DNA of 64,000 nt, from the NCBI GenBank assembly GCA_047967505.1, contig CM106540.1; one strand, written 5' to 3'. The notes beneath the pieces were generated by a model. It did not search any database. It had not been told where the DNA came from and saw only the letters and a program-made list of their open reading frames with translations. This stretch comes from Dipteris shenzhenensis (Eukaryota > Polypodiophyta > Polypodiopsida > Gleicheniales). Positions within the stretch are counted from its first letter, which is position 1, and every line of letters starts with the position of its first letter. The position numbers and the translations under genes are program-made. This document shows positions 32,145-42,780 of the stretch, piece after piece.

Positions 32145-33660
32145 CCTTTTGCTACTTTAGACCCTAGCTGATAGTTTGTGAAATAGAAAAGCACACTACT
32201 AGATCTTAAGCATCTAACCATGGAAAAAAAGAAGGCAAGGGGAATAGAGCCTGAGATGAAAGAGCCGTAGAGCAATCTAGTAGATCGTAGGTAATAAATC
32301 CCACCAAATCCTAACTTGCACAACCTCAAGACAGAGAAGCTATTACATATCGTCACACTTTTGTCTTTGATCTTACTACTATGATAGAGCAGAGGGTGCA
32401 GTCGAAGTAGAGCTCAAGAGTATGAACCGACTAGCTCCAAGCTTGCAGATAGTAGTAGCACATTCCAAATAGTAGAATACACCATCAAACAAACGGATGT
32501 GCCCGCCATCAAGTCCATCTATCGTGCTCCTAGTCTCAAAAATACTAGAGCCCTATCGTAATGAACCTTACTTTTTAAGAGAAGTCAACTCGATTGGTCA
32601 CGCTAAAACAAGTGTGTTTTTATTGAAATGGCTTACTAAATAGTGCTACATCACCGCGGTTTGGGAGAAAGGCAAAGCTAGGAAAATAGAAAAATGGTGC
32701 CCGATGTATATCCTTGAAGAAGCAAAGTGAAACTTGAGAGAACTTCATCAAGGTACTAGGAGACCAAGGCTGTTGTCTTCATTGATGTCTACATAAGTTG
32801 CCCCATCCTTACTTAATTGCTCCCTAGGAAGGTTGCTTCACAACTGTTGTGTAAATTCTGGCCTAAGTCAGCTTGAAATCTATGAGTTGCGTGGGTCTTC
32901 TAGTTCCCTTGAATCTTCCTCTAGCAAAGTACTTGCTCAAGAAGCCATCCTTGCTGAGTTCGAGGTAGCCAAGTATAAAGAGTGTCTTTGCCATGTGGTT
33001 ATGAAAAGTGGGCTCTTCCATCTTCAGTGGTACTGAGCTATGTTTGCCACCACCATATCACACCAAGCATGGGAATTCTTCCACCATGGTTTCCATTTTC
33101 ATTACTTAATGGGGGTGATGGGCTATTAGTATAATCATGTATACTCTTAGTTCATGAAGCTAACTTGTACTTTAGTATCCACCATGTATCATGGGAATCT
33201 CTCTCTTAGTTTCTTATCTTTAGAGCATCCTTGGGGTAATTTCTCCTTTAGGGCCCCGTTAATTCCTTTAGGGTCCAAGGGATGTGGTGGAAAGTTGCTA
33301 AATATATCCATAACCCTCTGATAGGACCATTCATAGGGATCAGATTCCCAAGTGACATGTTTCTTCCAAAGTAACATAGCATAGGATCCCCTTTCTCTAA
33401 TTTTACCCATTCGTACAATAAAGGTAATGCTAATAATACTACAGAAGAGGGAAAAGAGTCCCCATGATTATAAGGTGTATGCACGACCATGCCATTATAG
33501 ATCCAATCAAATATTACCAAGGGGGAGCCTTGGCTACCAAATAAGGAGAGCATGAAACATAACTAATTAGCTTCTCTTTTTTACAGAAAGCGTGTCAAAG
33601 CCAATAATGTTTGCACGGGTTATCTTCGTGTCAATAACTCCAATATCACAAGCATCCCCA
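32145..33660. other. Stretch without recognised gene
   Basis: Two overlapping reverse-strand frames (33553-33248 and 33410-33189) of 101 and 73 codons are Trp- and Pro-containing but match no domain I know. A forward frame of 67 codons at 32833-33036 is also unassigned. None has supporting splice or promoter signals. Confidence 0.4.
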
Positions 33661-33666
33661 AGGGGA

Positions 33667-33845
33667 AGTAAGTGTGTGTGCACATGCGTGTGCACATGTG
33701 TGTGTGCACGTGCATGCATGTGTGTGTGTGCGTGTGTGTGTGTGTGTGTGTGTGCATGCACGCACGCATGCCCACTGCATGCATGTGTGGGGGGGGCTGG
33801 GTGGGTGGGTGGGTGGGTGGATGGGTGGGGTGTGGGTGTGTAGAG
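33667..33845. repeat. Compound (TG/CA)n and (GGGT)n simple repeat
   Basis: An alternating purine-pyrimidine tract (TGTGTGCACATGCGTGTGCA and similar) runs to about 33786. A G-run and about six GGGT/GGTGG steps follow (33787-33835). The apparent open frames here on both strands are products of the repeat. Confidence 0.9.
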
Positions 33846-34539
33846 TGTTCTAGTTGTGTGCTTATTTCAACATACTCAATCACAATGTAGGTCAAACTTG
33901 CATTGGCAAAAGATTGAATGCCACATTAAGTATGAGTGAGTTTTTTTTTTTTTAAATAAAAGAAGTTTGGGTGAGATATTTTGAATCATTTTTGAGTCCC
34001 TAAATAATAGTTTCACTTTTGAATAACATAGTCTTTATAATTCTACACCATTTATTTTTTGAAATATAAAAGAAATGAAGAGGATAAATAGGTAGGATCC
34101 TCAAGGGATCCTTACTTATATAGACTACATCCCGTTAGACTTTTCATACTACAAATAGATTTCATATCTTGATGGGCTTTGTGAAAAATATGTAGGTTTA
34201 GAAGGACATTCAAACAACGGGGTTACCCATTTTCATTAGTAGTGTACATACATAATGGGTTTATTAATGCAAACTAGAAAAAGTCAAACTTTCTAGTGTT
34301 ATATTTTTTAGAAGCAATGCATTACTACTAGGATGTATGTGGCATGGGATTCTTGGGTGAATGAGATATTTTTGTGAAAAATTAATCAATTTCTCGGTGG
34401 AGAATGAGTGGAGATACCACTTAGGAAAAGAGTCAATAGATTATAGTATTTGAATTGGGTATGTTCCATGTGGGCACAAGGCTTCAAATGGGCACCTATA
34501 CTCAACTAGTTGGTATGCAAGGAGCTACTTAAAGGTCAA
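33846..34539. other. AT-rich stretch, nothing recognised
   Basis: There is a T11 run near 33942 and no coding signal. Confidence 0.45.
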
Positions 34540-34960
34540 ATATTTAAATTATTAGTGATACCTACGGGTTTTGAAGCTCCCACCACAAACAAAATTTGGA
34601 ATAGTTTAAAAGAAATTTTTGAAAGACACTCAAAACATGGATAACATCAATTGAACTTGGTAGGTATGAATATTGTGCTTCATCATTGCCTATATCCACT
34701 CACAATTTTCTATCTACCATGAGACTTACTTCCAAGAAGCTCCTACCCACTCTATCTCTCTCTGCAATAATTTGTTCTAGGGATGATCATAATCAAACCA
34801 AGATCTCATTGGTCAAATGCAATGTTTGCATTAGAAGCAAAGCAAAGCGGGTTTAACATCATAAATATTTAGCAACAAGCAACATACAAATGTGGTTGCC
34901 AAATGGATTCTACAAGCTATGGCAAAGACAAAGGACATTTCTTCAAGAGAGCTGTAGAGT
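34540..34960 (+). pseudogene. Possible copia Gag relic
   Basis: Forward translation in broken frames gives IWNSLKEIFERHSKHG, like the UBN2-type Gag of copia (IW..L...F...S). A later Cys-containing piece, YKCGC and KGHFFKR, could be a decayed zinc knuckle. Stops interrupt every frame and no pol follows. This is a weak call based on motif order only. Confidence 0.3.
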
Positions 34961-35636
34961 AGGGGACATGACATAGGAAGGATTGGAGGGCGATAACAAG
35001 GTAATATAGACTAGTCAATAGAGAGCAGCCCCTAATAATAGCTCGTTTGTCTATTTGGGGTTTAGGGTTGATACTTTGGAAAGGGCAGAATGTGCTGAAG
35101 GAGTTTACTTGGATTGGTACAACCTCTTTCTAGGTTCTTTGTTGGCAAGAGGGATCACCTCATCAATATGCTTAATAACTCTTACTACAAAATGGAAGAG
35201 AACAATTGATTTAAGAACTGGGGTTCAGCTTTGGAGCAAGTCCATCCTTGAGAAATTCAAGGGGTGTTATGCTAGATGATAATGCATCACACTGTCTAGA
35301 GAAATCAACATGCTCAAAGAATAAAGAAGGGGATGGCTATTGCAAGAGATGACCAAAAATTGGAAAATATATTTCTCACAGGTGTATGAGGTGTCATCAG
35401 GGCTAGGAAACTTTGAAAAGTGGGTTAGGGCTTTTGGTGATGCTAATGATATGCTGAGGTCAAAATCATAGCACATGTCTTGTGGTTGTTGTGGATTGCT
35501 CATATTTGATGATGTATTGTGGATTGTGGTCATTATGGATTGTCAAAATAGATTAAGATTTGATGATGTGTAGCATGATCCTACTCATAAGTTGTGTGAG
35601 CATGGCATTTGTCTGGGTGGCCAGTTTTGTAATACA
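34961..35636. other. Stretch without recognised gene
   Basis: Open frames are below 90 codons and none has a domain. Confidence 0.4.
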
Positions 35637-35955
35637 TGTTTTGTGTTTTTTTAATTACTATGCTCACAATGAGTGGTTGATGGTAGCTTCTATAGAAGAC
35701 AAATACTACCTTTTTGAGGTGATAACACTAGCTAGGTATATATTGTATGGGTGTATCATAATATACAAATCTCATTTTAAAATTACTATGCTTTTGGAAT
35801 AGCAGGTTTTGTCTTTTCTTAATTACTATGCTCACAATGAGTGGTTGACGGCGGTTCTAGCTTCTACAGAAGACAAATACTATTTTTTTGAGTTGATAAC
35901 ACTAGGTATGTATTGTATTGATATATCATAATATACAAATCTCATTTTCTTCTCC
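35637..35955 (+). repeat. ~170 bp tandem duplication
   Basis: Two adjacent copies share AATTACTATGCTCACAATGA, then GTGGTTGA.GG, then GAAGACAAATACTA, then ATCATAATATACAAATCTCA. The first lies at about 35637-35790, the second at about 35806-35955. They differ by small insertions and substitutions. Confidence 0.75.
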
Positions 35956-36413
35956 AAAAGACTAAATTCATCAGAAACATCAAGCACAATCTTAAAACAA
36001 CAACTCCAACAATCCTTGGGCATAATCTAACACAATATTCATCACACACAAGTTGCAATGAGTCCACTTATGCTCATGTTACTTAGCAATTTCTAATGTA
36101 AGAGCTTCGGCATGGGCATGTTTATAACGACATAAGCAAAGATTTTGAGACAATCCAACATGTTGCTTATCGGGATTAGTCTCATCTGCATATGTCACAC
36201 ACATGCTCTTTTTGAGAATCCTTTAATTGCTTTGGAATATCTTTTGGGATGTTGAATAGTTAAATTTGGGCATTGTTGATAGAGGGCATAACAACAATAA
36301 GTAAATAAGTAATTTTGGTGTTGACAAAGGGCATGGCCACAATGATGCAAAAGGACAACAAATAGGTTGTGGTAGGTTTGGACCACACATAGGATGTGGT
36401 TGGTTTGGGGTCA

Positions 36414-36414
36414 C

Positions 36415-36464
<50 letters not shown>

Positions 36465-36490
36465 AGCAAAACAAGAGAGAGAGAGATCAT
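36414..36490. repeat. (AT)n(AG)n microsatellite
   Basis: A short AT run is followed by about 17 AG units, a short break, and more GAGA. Confidence 0.9.
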
Positions 36491-36891
36491 GCATGAACAG
36501 ACACACACATGTGCATGCACACGCACACACATGCACATACATATGCATGTGCTATCAGGTCTCTTACAAATTTAGTAGATGTGCTGCTCGAACATCCCCC
36601 ACGTCAAGAGCCCATTGCAGCCCTAGCTATTTTTATGGTCCCAAGGCAAATCATTACCTCATTGGATTTTTCTCAGGTCACAAACACTTTTTTACCTATT
36701 ACTTCAGGACTTTCCCAATCACAAGGCATCTCTTAGGCCTTGACGTGCTACTAATAGCAGTTCCTCCCAAGCATTTCTATAGAAAAGAAATTTATAAAAC
36801 ATAAATGAACTCACTAGGCTACTAAACAAAAGAAAGATTGCCTAGATCACATATCACTCCCACAATCTTGTTTGTTATGCCATCACCATCC

Positions 36892-36896
36892 TTCTC

Positions 36897-36940
<44 letters not shown>
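36892..36940. repeat. (CT)n microsatellite
   Basis: About 24 CT units with one interrupting G. Confidence 0.9.
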
Positions 36941-36942
<2 letters not shown>

Positions 36943-38390
36943 TGATGTCTTCAGCATTTACCCATGCGGGTGCGAGTTTGAGCTTTTTTTCACTTGGGTT
37001 TGATATTGGACACTTTGAACTTTGTGGAAAGATAGAAATCATAGAGCCTTTGGGGTTACTACTTTTTCCATCTTTCACTATTTTTGGATGTTGCTTAGGC
37101 AATCATAAAGTTGCCTATTTGTTTGTCACATAGATTACTCTCCTTTCTTCTCTTACAATGAAATCTTCTGGTATTGTAATTGCAGATGGCTTTTTTGTAA
37201 TATAAACATACATAGATTTCACCAAAACAAAAACAAAAAGTCTCTCTCTCTCATCTCAGCAAACATTTTTACCGCTCTTGGTGAGCAAACTTGTTGGGTG
37301 TGTTGAGTTTGATCCTTAGATGGCATTCCCGCAGAAGGAAAATCAAGTAGCTTTTTTTGTGAAGAGTCCAAGAATGGAGCTCGTCCATGGATTTCCTTGG
37401 CTGTAATGGAGAGATCTATTTTCACGACTTATGTTAGTCGTGAAAGTAGGGGTGGAGAGTAATTCGGGAGATGGAAGCCAATCGTCAATAATAGATTACA
37501 CGAATGTGCTCTGCAACTTTCTTGAAATGTAGGACGTTAGATGAATTGTGATTGCAGTAGAGTTGTTCCCACGAGTAACTTGCATAGTTTCAGCCAGCTT
37601 ATTCGGATTGTCGTGGGAATGTGCTCTTAGGATGGACGTGTAATGACCTCGTGAGGGCCCCGCCTTATGGTCGGAAGTTTAAAAAATCTTCCTCTTCTCC
37701 TCCTTCTCTCTCACCCTTATAGAAATCGATAAAGCCACACATTGAGAGAGGCACTCAGGACAAATATACATGTCGCCCTCTGTTACTCTAGATGCTTTGT
37801 TTTGCTATGAAAAGGTAATTTTAGCCTGAAGGTCAAAGCTTTGTGATAATATGGTTCATAGTTTAGAATGTAGTCCATTTGGGGCATATGGAGACCTTTT
37901 GGCAAGGTTCAGGCCAAAAAGGCAATTGGGTACCTATCGGATGCCGGACTGATGGAAACGGACTACAAAGTCTGGTAAGGAGGGGGGTAATGGAGAAAAA
38001 GGCAATCGAATTACAGGTGCCCCTAACTCTGACAAGGTGAAACGAGCTTCCGACAGGCGTTAGAGTGCATGTGCCCGTGATTCCGATAACTCGAGAGTGC
38101 AATCGGAAACCTCTCATGTGCGCGCGCTCTTGCTCTCTCTTTTTTCAAACCAAAAAAAAAAAAAGTGTGACTCGAGGTTGTTGCTGGATAATGATTGCCC
38201 TCCATCTCCTCCAGCTTGCGAGACTTTCGCACGTGCAGCCAACATCTCTCACCCACCCTCATTCTATCATTTTACCTGCTCAGCTCCACCTTCACTCTCC
38301 TTGCCCCCTCCAATCCAATCCTTTCTTTCTTGCCCTCTCGGCTAAACCCTAATAAAGCTTCCCCTCCCCTTTTGCACTACTGCCTCCATC

Positions 38391-38775
38391 ATGTGCCCTA
38401 TGCGATTCATTTTTGTGCTCCTCTCCCTCGCTGTGGCGGGTTATCTCGCTTGTAAAGCGCTTTGGTATACCAGTGATGATTTAGAGAGCAGGGATCAACG
38501 TGACTCCACTCAAGGCCAAGAGAAACGAGTTGTTCGAAAGGTACCTTCGTTTTTGTATTCGCAATTTGCTCGTATTTAGTTGCTCGAACTGTAGATTCAA
38601 CCCATCCTTAGCGCCGGATCCAGGTGAGCTGCACTAACTTTCCTGTCTGCTCTTTCGTCAGGGTGTCTCACGATTGGTTTCAGGTATGTGGATTTTGGTG
38701 GACATGGCGAGCGGAAAATACCTATGGCGGACTTTTAAAGCAAAAGGAAGCGACGAGAAGGCCAACTCTTACTAA
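38391..38775 (+). CDS. Small plant-specific 87-residue protein, two exons
   Basis: Exon 1 (38391-38540) and exon 2 (38662-38775) join in phase 0 through a 121-base GT-AG intron. The start is the first ATG after a pyrimidine-rich leader. The protein opens MCPMRFIFVLLSLAVAGYLA, a hydrophobic signal-anchor-like segment (residues 4-22). An acidic/polar middle (28-45) follows, then exon 2 residues ending in GMWILVDMASGKYLWR. Small plant proteins starting MCP(L/M)R and carrying a W..VDMASG.YLWR motif form a family that plant annotations often label 'methyltransferase-related'. I recall this from memory; the label is unreliable and no methyltransferase domain is visible. Both family hallmarks fall in the right exons, in frame, with no stop, so I read this as an intact host gene. 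A second acceptor 27 bases downstream (TTTCAG before GTATG) would also keep the frame. Confidence 0.75.
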
Positions 38776-38950
38776 AATGCTCAAAAAAGTATAGATGAAA
38801 CGCCATTGTATCCCGTTAAACAAATCTAGATTACAGAAAAGAAGCTGTACTTGTGAAATTGGTTGACTTTAAGGTTACTTCTCTTCTGATTTGCCTTACG
38901 GCAAATGCCGCTATCCTTTCCGGGACATTTTTGTATACATTTCATACGAT

Positions 38951-38984
<34 letters not shown>

Positions 38985-39128
38985 CTGGATTTTTCGCCCA
39001 GGAAAATTCTGTTCTATTCGACCAACCTTCTGCAGAAGTATTTGTGCTTACCTGCAGTTAGTTTAAAACTAGATTTTGTTGTCAGCAGACAGTGGTGCTT
39101 GCTTCATGTAACCTGTTGACAATATCCT
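38776..39128. other. 3' flank of small gene with (TC)n tract
   Basis: It holds the presumed 3' UTR and a (TC)n microsatellite at 38954-38980. No clear polyadenylation signal was chosen. Confidence 0.45.
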
Positions 39129-39215
39129 TTGAAGGTAGAAGAAACTATCAGCCTGGAAGATGCTGACAACCCAATATACGTAAAAGATGCGAGAGGATGT
39201 AAAACTGATTTCGTT
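39129..39215 (+). other. Possible orphan exon or relic (unknown)
   Basis: A coding-like stretch translates VEETISLEDADNPIYVKDA then RGCKTDFVKK. It follows an AG and precedes sequence that quickly degenerates. The end resembles the flank of the Gypsy LTR at about 31993. The product is unknown. Confidence 0.25.
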
Positions 39216-39579
39216 AAAAAGCTAGCTGTAGACGTTCAGCTGGTTTGGTGGTGTGGAAAGATTAGATTTTGTCATATGAGAATTGAGATTTGTTTCAGTT
39301 GGTTTGGTGGTTTGGAATATGCGAAATCATAGCTATAAATCTTTAGTTGGTTGTGGTGGTGTGGAAATAGCTGTCAGACCAAACCAGAGGTGTGGAAATA
39401 GCAGGCCAACAAAGCCGGAAACACGATTTATCGGTGCATTTGCACATTTGGCACCCTTGGATGCGTGGAATGCAAATACGCTATTGCAACTTTGATACTA
39501 TCTGCTTTTAGACTTTTGTGACATGTATCTGTTGTTTGTTAGAGATGTTTTCAGAGGATCCTGATTTCATCAGATATAT

Positions 39580-40999
39580 GTTCTTGCCGTATTAGCAGAC
39601 ATGCAAATTTAAATTTGTGAAGTTTTCGCCCATGTTGCAGCCTGCTGATATTGCGATAAATTCTTTCTATCTTAAGTGGGACAATGCTCTATCAGCTTTC
39701 TTTTCTAAGCATCCTTCCCTTAGAAATACTAGTTACGGAGAGACTAAAATGAAATACCACAGGTTTCACAAGTAACTGTTGTAGTTGAATGAACAGAATG
39801 TGGAATACTTTTTTATTAGCCTTCTCCTTTAGTGGAGCCTTTGTCATGGCTGAGTCTGCCCTTCACCTTTGGAGCGCTAATAGAAACTCGATAAGAAGAA
39901 TTTTGAATAAATGGATGCTCAAGTGTGCGCGGGTGTGTGAGAGCATTTGTTTAAACTATGGTCTACATCCACCGTTGAGCATTGAGGATGTCGGTGGAGA
40001 TGTCATAGTAGCTAGTCTTTCCTATGTGTGAGAGTTTACAGTTTTCAACCTTGCGAATGACTATCATGAGAATTTGTTGTGTTTTCCCAAGATGCGTCTG
40101 GGCATCTTCTTGAATTCATCTAGATATATGTTCTTGCAGCAGACATGCAAATTTCAGTTTGTGAAGCTTTCGTCCATGTTGTGGTCTCCTAATATTGCGA
40201 TAAATTATTTCTATCTCAAGTGGTGCATTGCTGTATTGACTTTCTTTTCCATGCTAAAAAATGCTTGTTTGGGAGAGACTAAAATGAAATACGGTAGTAT
40301 TTACAAGCAGTTAAAGCTTGAATTAAGAGAACGTAATCTATAGGTTGGTTCGGGTCGTGTACCTAAAGATTAGGATCGTTAAGTTCCTTTGAGGTACGTC
40401 GAAAATGATTAGGTTTTAATATTTTAGGATCTACCTTTTACAATCGTGCCGCTGTACATTTGATAATGGCTGTAGTGGAGCTACATTATGATAGTGAGGG
40501 AAACACTAGCACAAGTGGGGATTTTAGATCTAGTGACTCATCTGATGAGGATGAGTCTTGAGTCATGAGTACTTTCTATTTATTATTTAGTAGTATTTAT
40601 TTTGCTGTTTGACACATTATTTTCATACCCGAGTATGAGACATCCCTTTTGAGTCATGATTCATCTTGATAATTTATTATGAATCATGATACTATGTACT
40701 TTTTAGCTTCAACTTTGATACCTTATCTGTGTGAGTTGTCACTTGTGCTACTTTGAAGTTCTAATTTGTAAAAATGATTGCAATTTGCAATTTGCTATGA
40801 GTATGAACTTTTAAGTTTAATTTTGTCGTGTGTATAGTGTGCAATGTTTCCAACGGACCATGATTAGGACATGATCCGAACCGACTATCTAGTAGTAACT
40901 TATCAATGGTCACTATAATACTAGATAGTATGTAATGTCATATGTGCATCTACTATTTAATATTTGAACACTTAGCATCATATTAATAATAAGATATAT

Positions 41000-41059
<60 letters not shown>

Positions 41060-41450
41060 CCACACCCACACACACACACAAACGTTTCATACCTAACTGA
41101 CGCGACAACCATGAGTCTTCATGAGTAGTTTTAGCTCGAATGAAGAGAATGTGGACTACTTTTTGATTAGCCTTCTCCTTTAATGCTAGCCTTTGTCACG
41201 GCTGAACCAACCCTTCACCTCTAGAGTGCTGACAGGAACCGGTATGAAGACTTTTGTGTAAATGGATGCTCAAGTGACCGTGGGTGTGTGGACATGTATG
41301 TGTGAGAGCGTTTGTTTATACTATGGTCTGCACTCACTATTGTGTACTGATGATGTCATTGGGGATGTCATAGTGAGCAGTCCCTACTATACATGATAGA
41401 GTTTATGATCGTCAATCTTGTGATTGACTATCATGAGATTGAAAGTGCTT
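39580..41450 (+). repeat. Diverged local duplications
   Basis: Two sequence blocks are each present twice. Block A (39590-39775 and about 40125-40300) shares CAGACATGCAAATTT, GTGAAG.TTTCG.CCATGTTG, ATTGCGATAAATT and GAGACTAAAATGAAATAC. Block B (39785-40040 and about 41138-41400) shares GAATGTGGA.TACTTTTT, TTAGCCTTCTCCTTTA, AATGGATGCTCAAGTG and ACTATGGTCT.CA. Short frames exist (for example 39789-40031) but match no domain and are shifted between copies. This could be an unidentified non-autonomous element or decayed gene fragments. Confidence 0.65.
41004..41081. repeat. (TC)n(AC)n compound microsatellite
   Basis: About 15 TC units pass directly into about 20 AC units with a few CC interruptions. 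Confidence 0.9.
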
Positions 41451-42498
41451 TCAGAGGATGAGTCTCGGCTAATTGAGTCAAATCCCATGTTACTTCTTGT
41501 CGTATTATTGAATCAATTCCCTAGCTTTTGGAATAGCTGTTCCAGTGTTGGATCTCATTCCGAGGACCAATGGAATTTGGAAAGCTAGAAAGCATATGGC
41601 ACATGTATTTAAGCTAAGAATTCTCTCATAAGCCATACATGCTAATTGATTGAATGTAGGAGGTTGAAAGACGAATGAGAGAGAGAGAGAGAGAGTCCCA
41701 CATGTACATGTGAGGGAAGAGTAAGACTCAATATTGGGTGCTGCAACTCTTCCCCCTCCGCAGAGTATTTCTAATAAAAACTAAGCCAATAGACTGAATG
41801 TATGAAACTGTAGATGAAGGCCGACTGCTCCTAGAAGCTTTTGAGGCTGCTCGTGGATGAAGAGTGGACTTGACGAAGACAGTTGACTGGCAGTTCCTTG
41901 TAGATGGAAAGCTGCCATTCTGCTGCGTATAAAGAAGCCCAGCTTGCTGTAGATCTATGGTGTGGATTGTTGCTGGCTGCAGTAAACAGCCCTAGAGGGA
42001 TCTCCACCTGCTCTGGATGCCTCTGAAATCCCCTGCTACTCAAGCTGAAGCAGGCTAGAGAAGGTTGAGCTTGTATGCTACAGGGTCTGGGTACTAGTGT
42101 GAAAAATCATTCTCCTACCCGTGGTGCTTTGTGCGAGAACTTGACTGCCTACAATCTTTGGTGGTTGCTGTACGTTGAATCTGCGCAAGCAAATCTGCTC
42201 TGGCTCAGCCACCTCAGCTCATTGACAATCTGTAGCTGCTCCAGTCTAGTATGGCTGCTAAGCACATATAGCTTGAGCCAAGAAACGCGAAACTTTGGAT
42301 GCGTGTTCCACTTGATAGGCAATTGACGCTGTATGGAGACATTGCTGATGATTTCAATGATTGCATTAGGACAAAGTCTGATGCAAGAGCTTTTGAACAT
42401 CCTAGTGTTTTGTTTCTCATGGGTCTTCTCCTTCTCAAAATCTGCTGATAGCTCTCTGTGATTTAGTCAGTTTCCTTGTTGACGTGAGATTAGGACTT
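41451..42498. other. Stretch without firmly recognised gene
   Basis: There is a short (GA)n at 41676-41694. Reverse-strand frames at 41831-42043 and 42149-42438 have Leu-rich pieces that loosely resemble leucine-rich repeats, but they have no clear repeat register. Confidence 0.35.
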
Positions 42499-42780
42499 GT
42501 TGCTAATGGCTTCCTCGTATGACGTCCTGCCTATGTTGGGTGAATGCGCATCGCACCAATGGAAAAAGCTTCGTTTTAGGTTTCCATCTGACTATCGATT
42601 GGCAGATGGTAGCTGCTAGAAAAACTCAGTTGCTAATGGCTGCCTTGTACGACGTCCTGCCAATGTTGGGTGAATGCTTATCGCTAAAAATGCCGGGCAC
42701 CAATGGAAGATGATTTAATACAGCAAATGCCAGCCATCTGACTATTGGTTTGCAGATGGGAGCTGCTAGAAACTCAGCTG
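42499..42780. repeat. Tandem duplication of ~130-150 bp
   Basis: Copy one (about 42499-42629) and copy two (about 42630-42780) share TTGCTAATGGCT, GACGTCCTGCC.ATGTTGGG, CACCAATGGAA, CCATCTGACTAT.G and GGAGCTGCTAGAAA.CTCA. The second copy carries a small internal insertion. Confidence 0.75.

Larger units (their letters stand above)
35956..38390. other. Non-coding stretch with microsatellites, upstream of small gene
   Basis: It contains (AT)n(AG)n at 36414-36459, a CA-rich patch at 36497-36550, and a (CT)n tract at 36892-36940. The 250 bases before the gene at 38391 are pyrimidine-rich (CTCTCTC, CACCCTC), typical of a plant 5' UTR and promoter-proximal DNA. No clear TATA box could be chosen. 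Confidence 0.5.

Noticed and set aside
33592-33895. His/Thr-rich and Cys/Val-rich frames
   Set aside because: Produced by the (TG/CA)n and (GGGT)n simple repeat.
36414-36550. Possible CRISPR-like or regulatory repeat
   Set aside because: Plain (AT)n, (AG)n and CA microsatellites; no spaced direct repeats, and the DNA is eukaryotic.
41831-42438. Leu-rich reverse-strand frames resembling leucine-rich repeats
   Set aside because: No consistent repeat register or neighbouring NB-ARC motif; similarity is too loose to call a resistance-gene relic.
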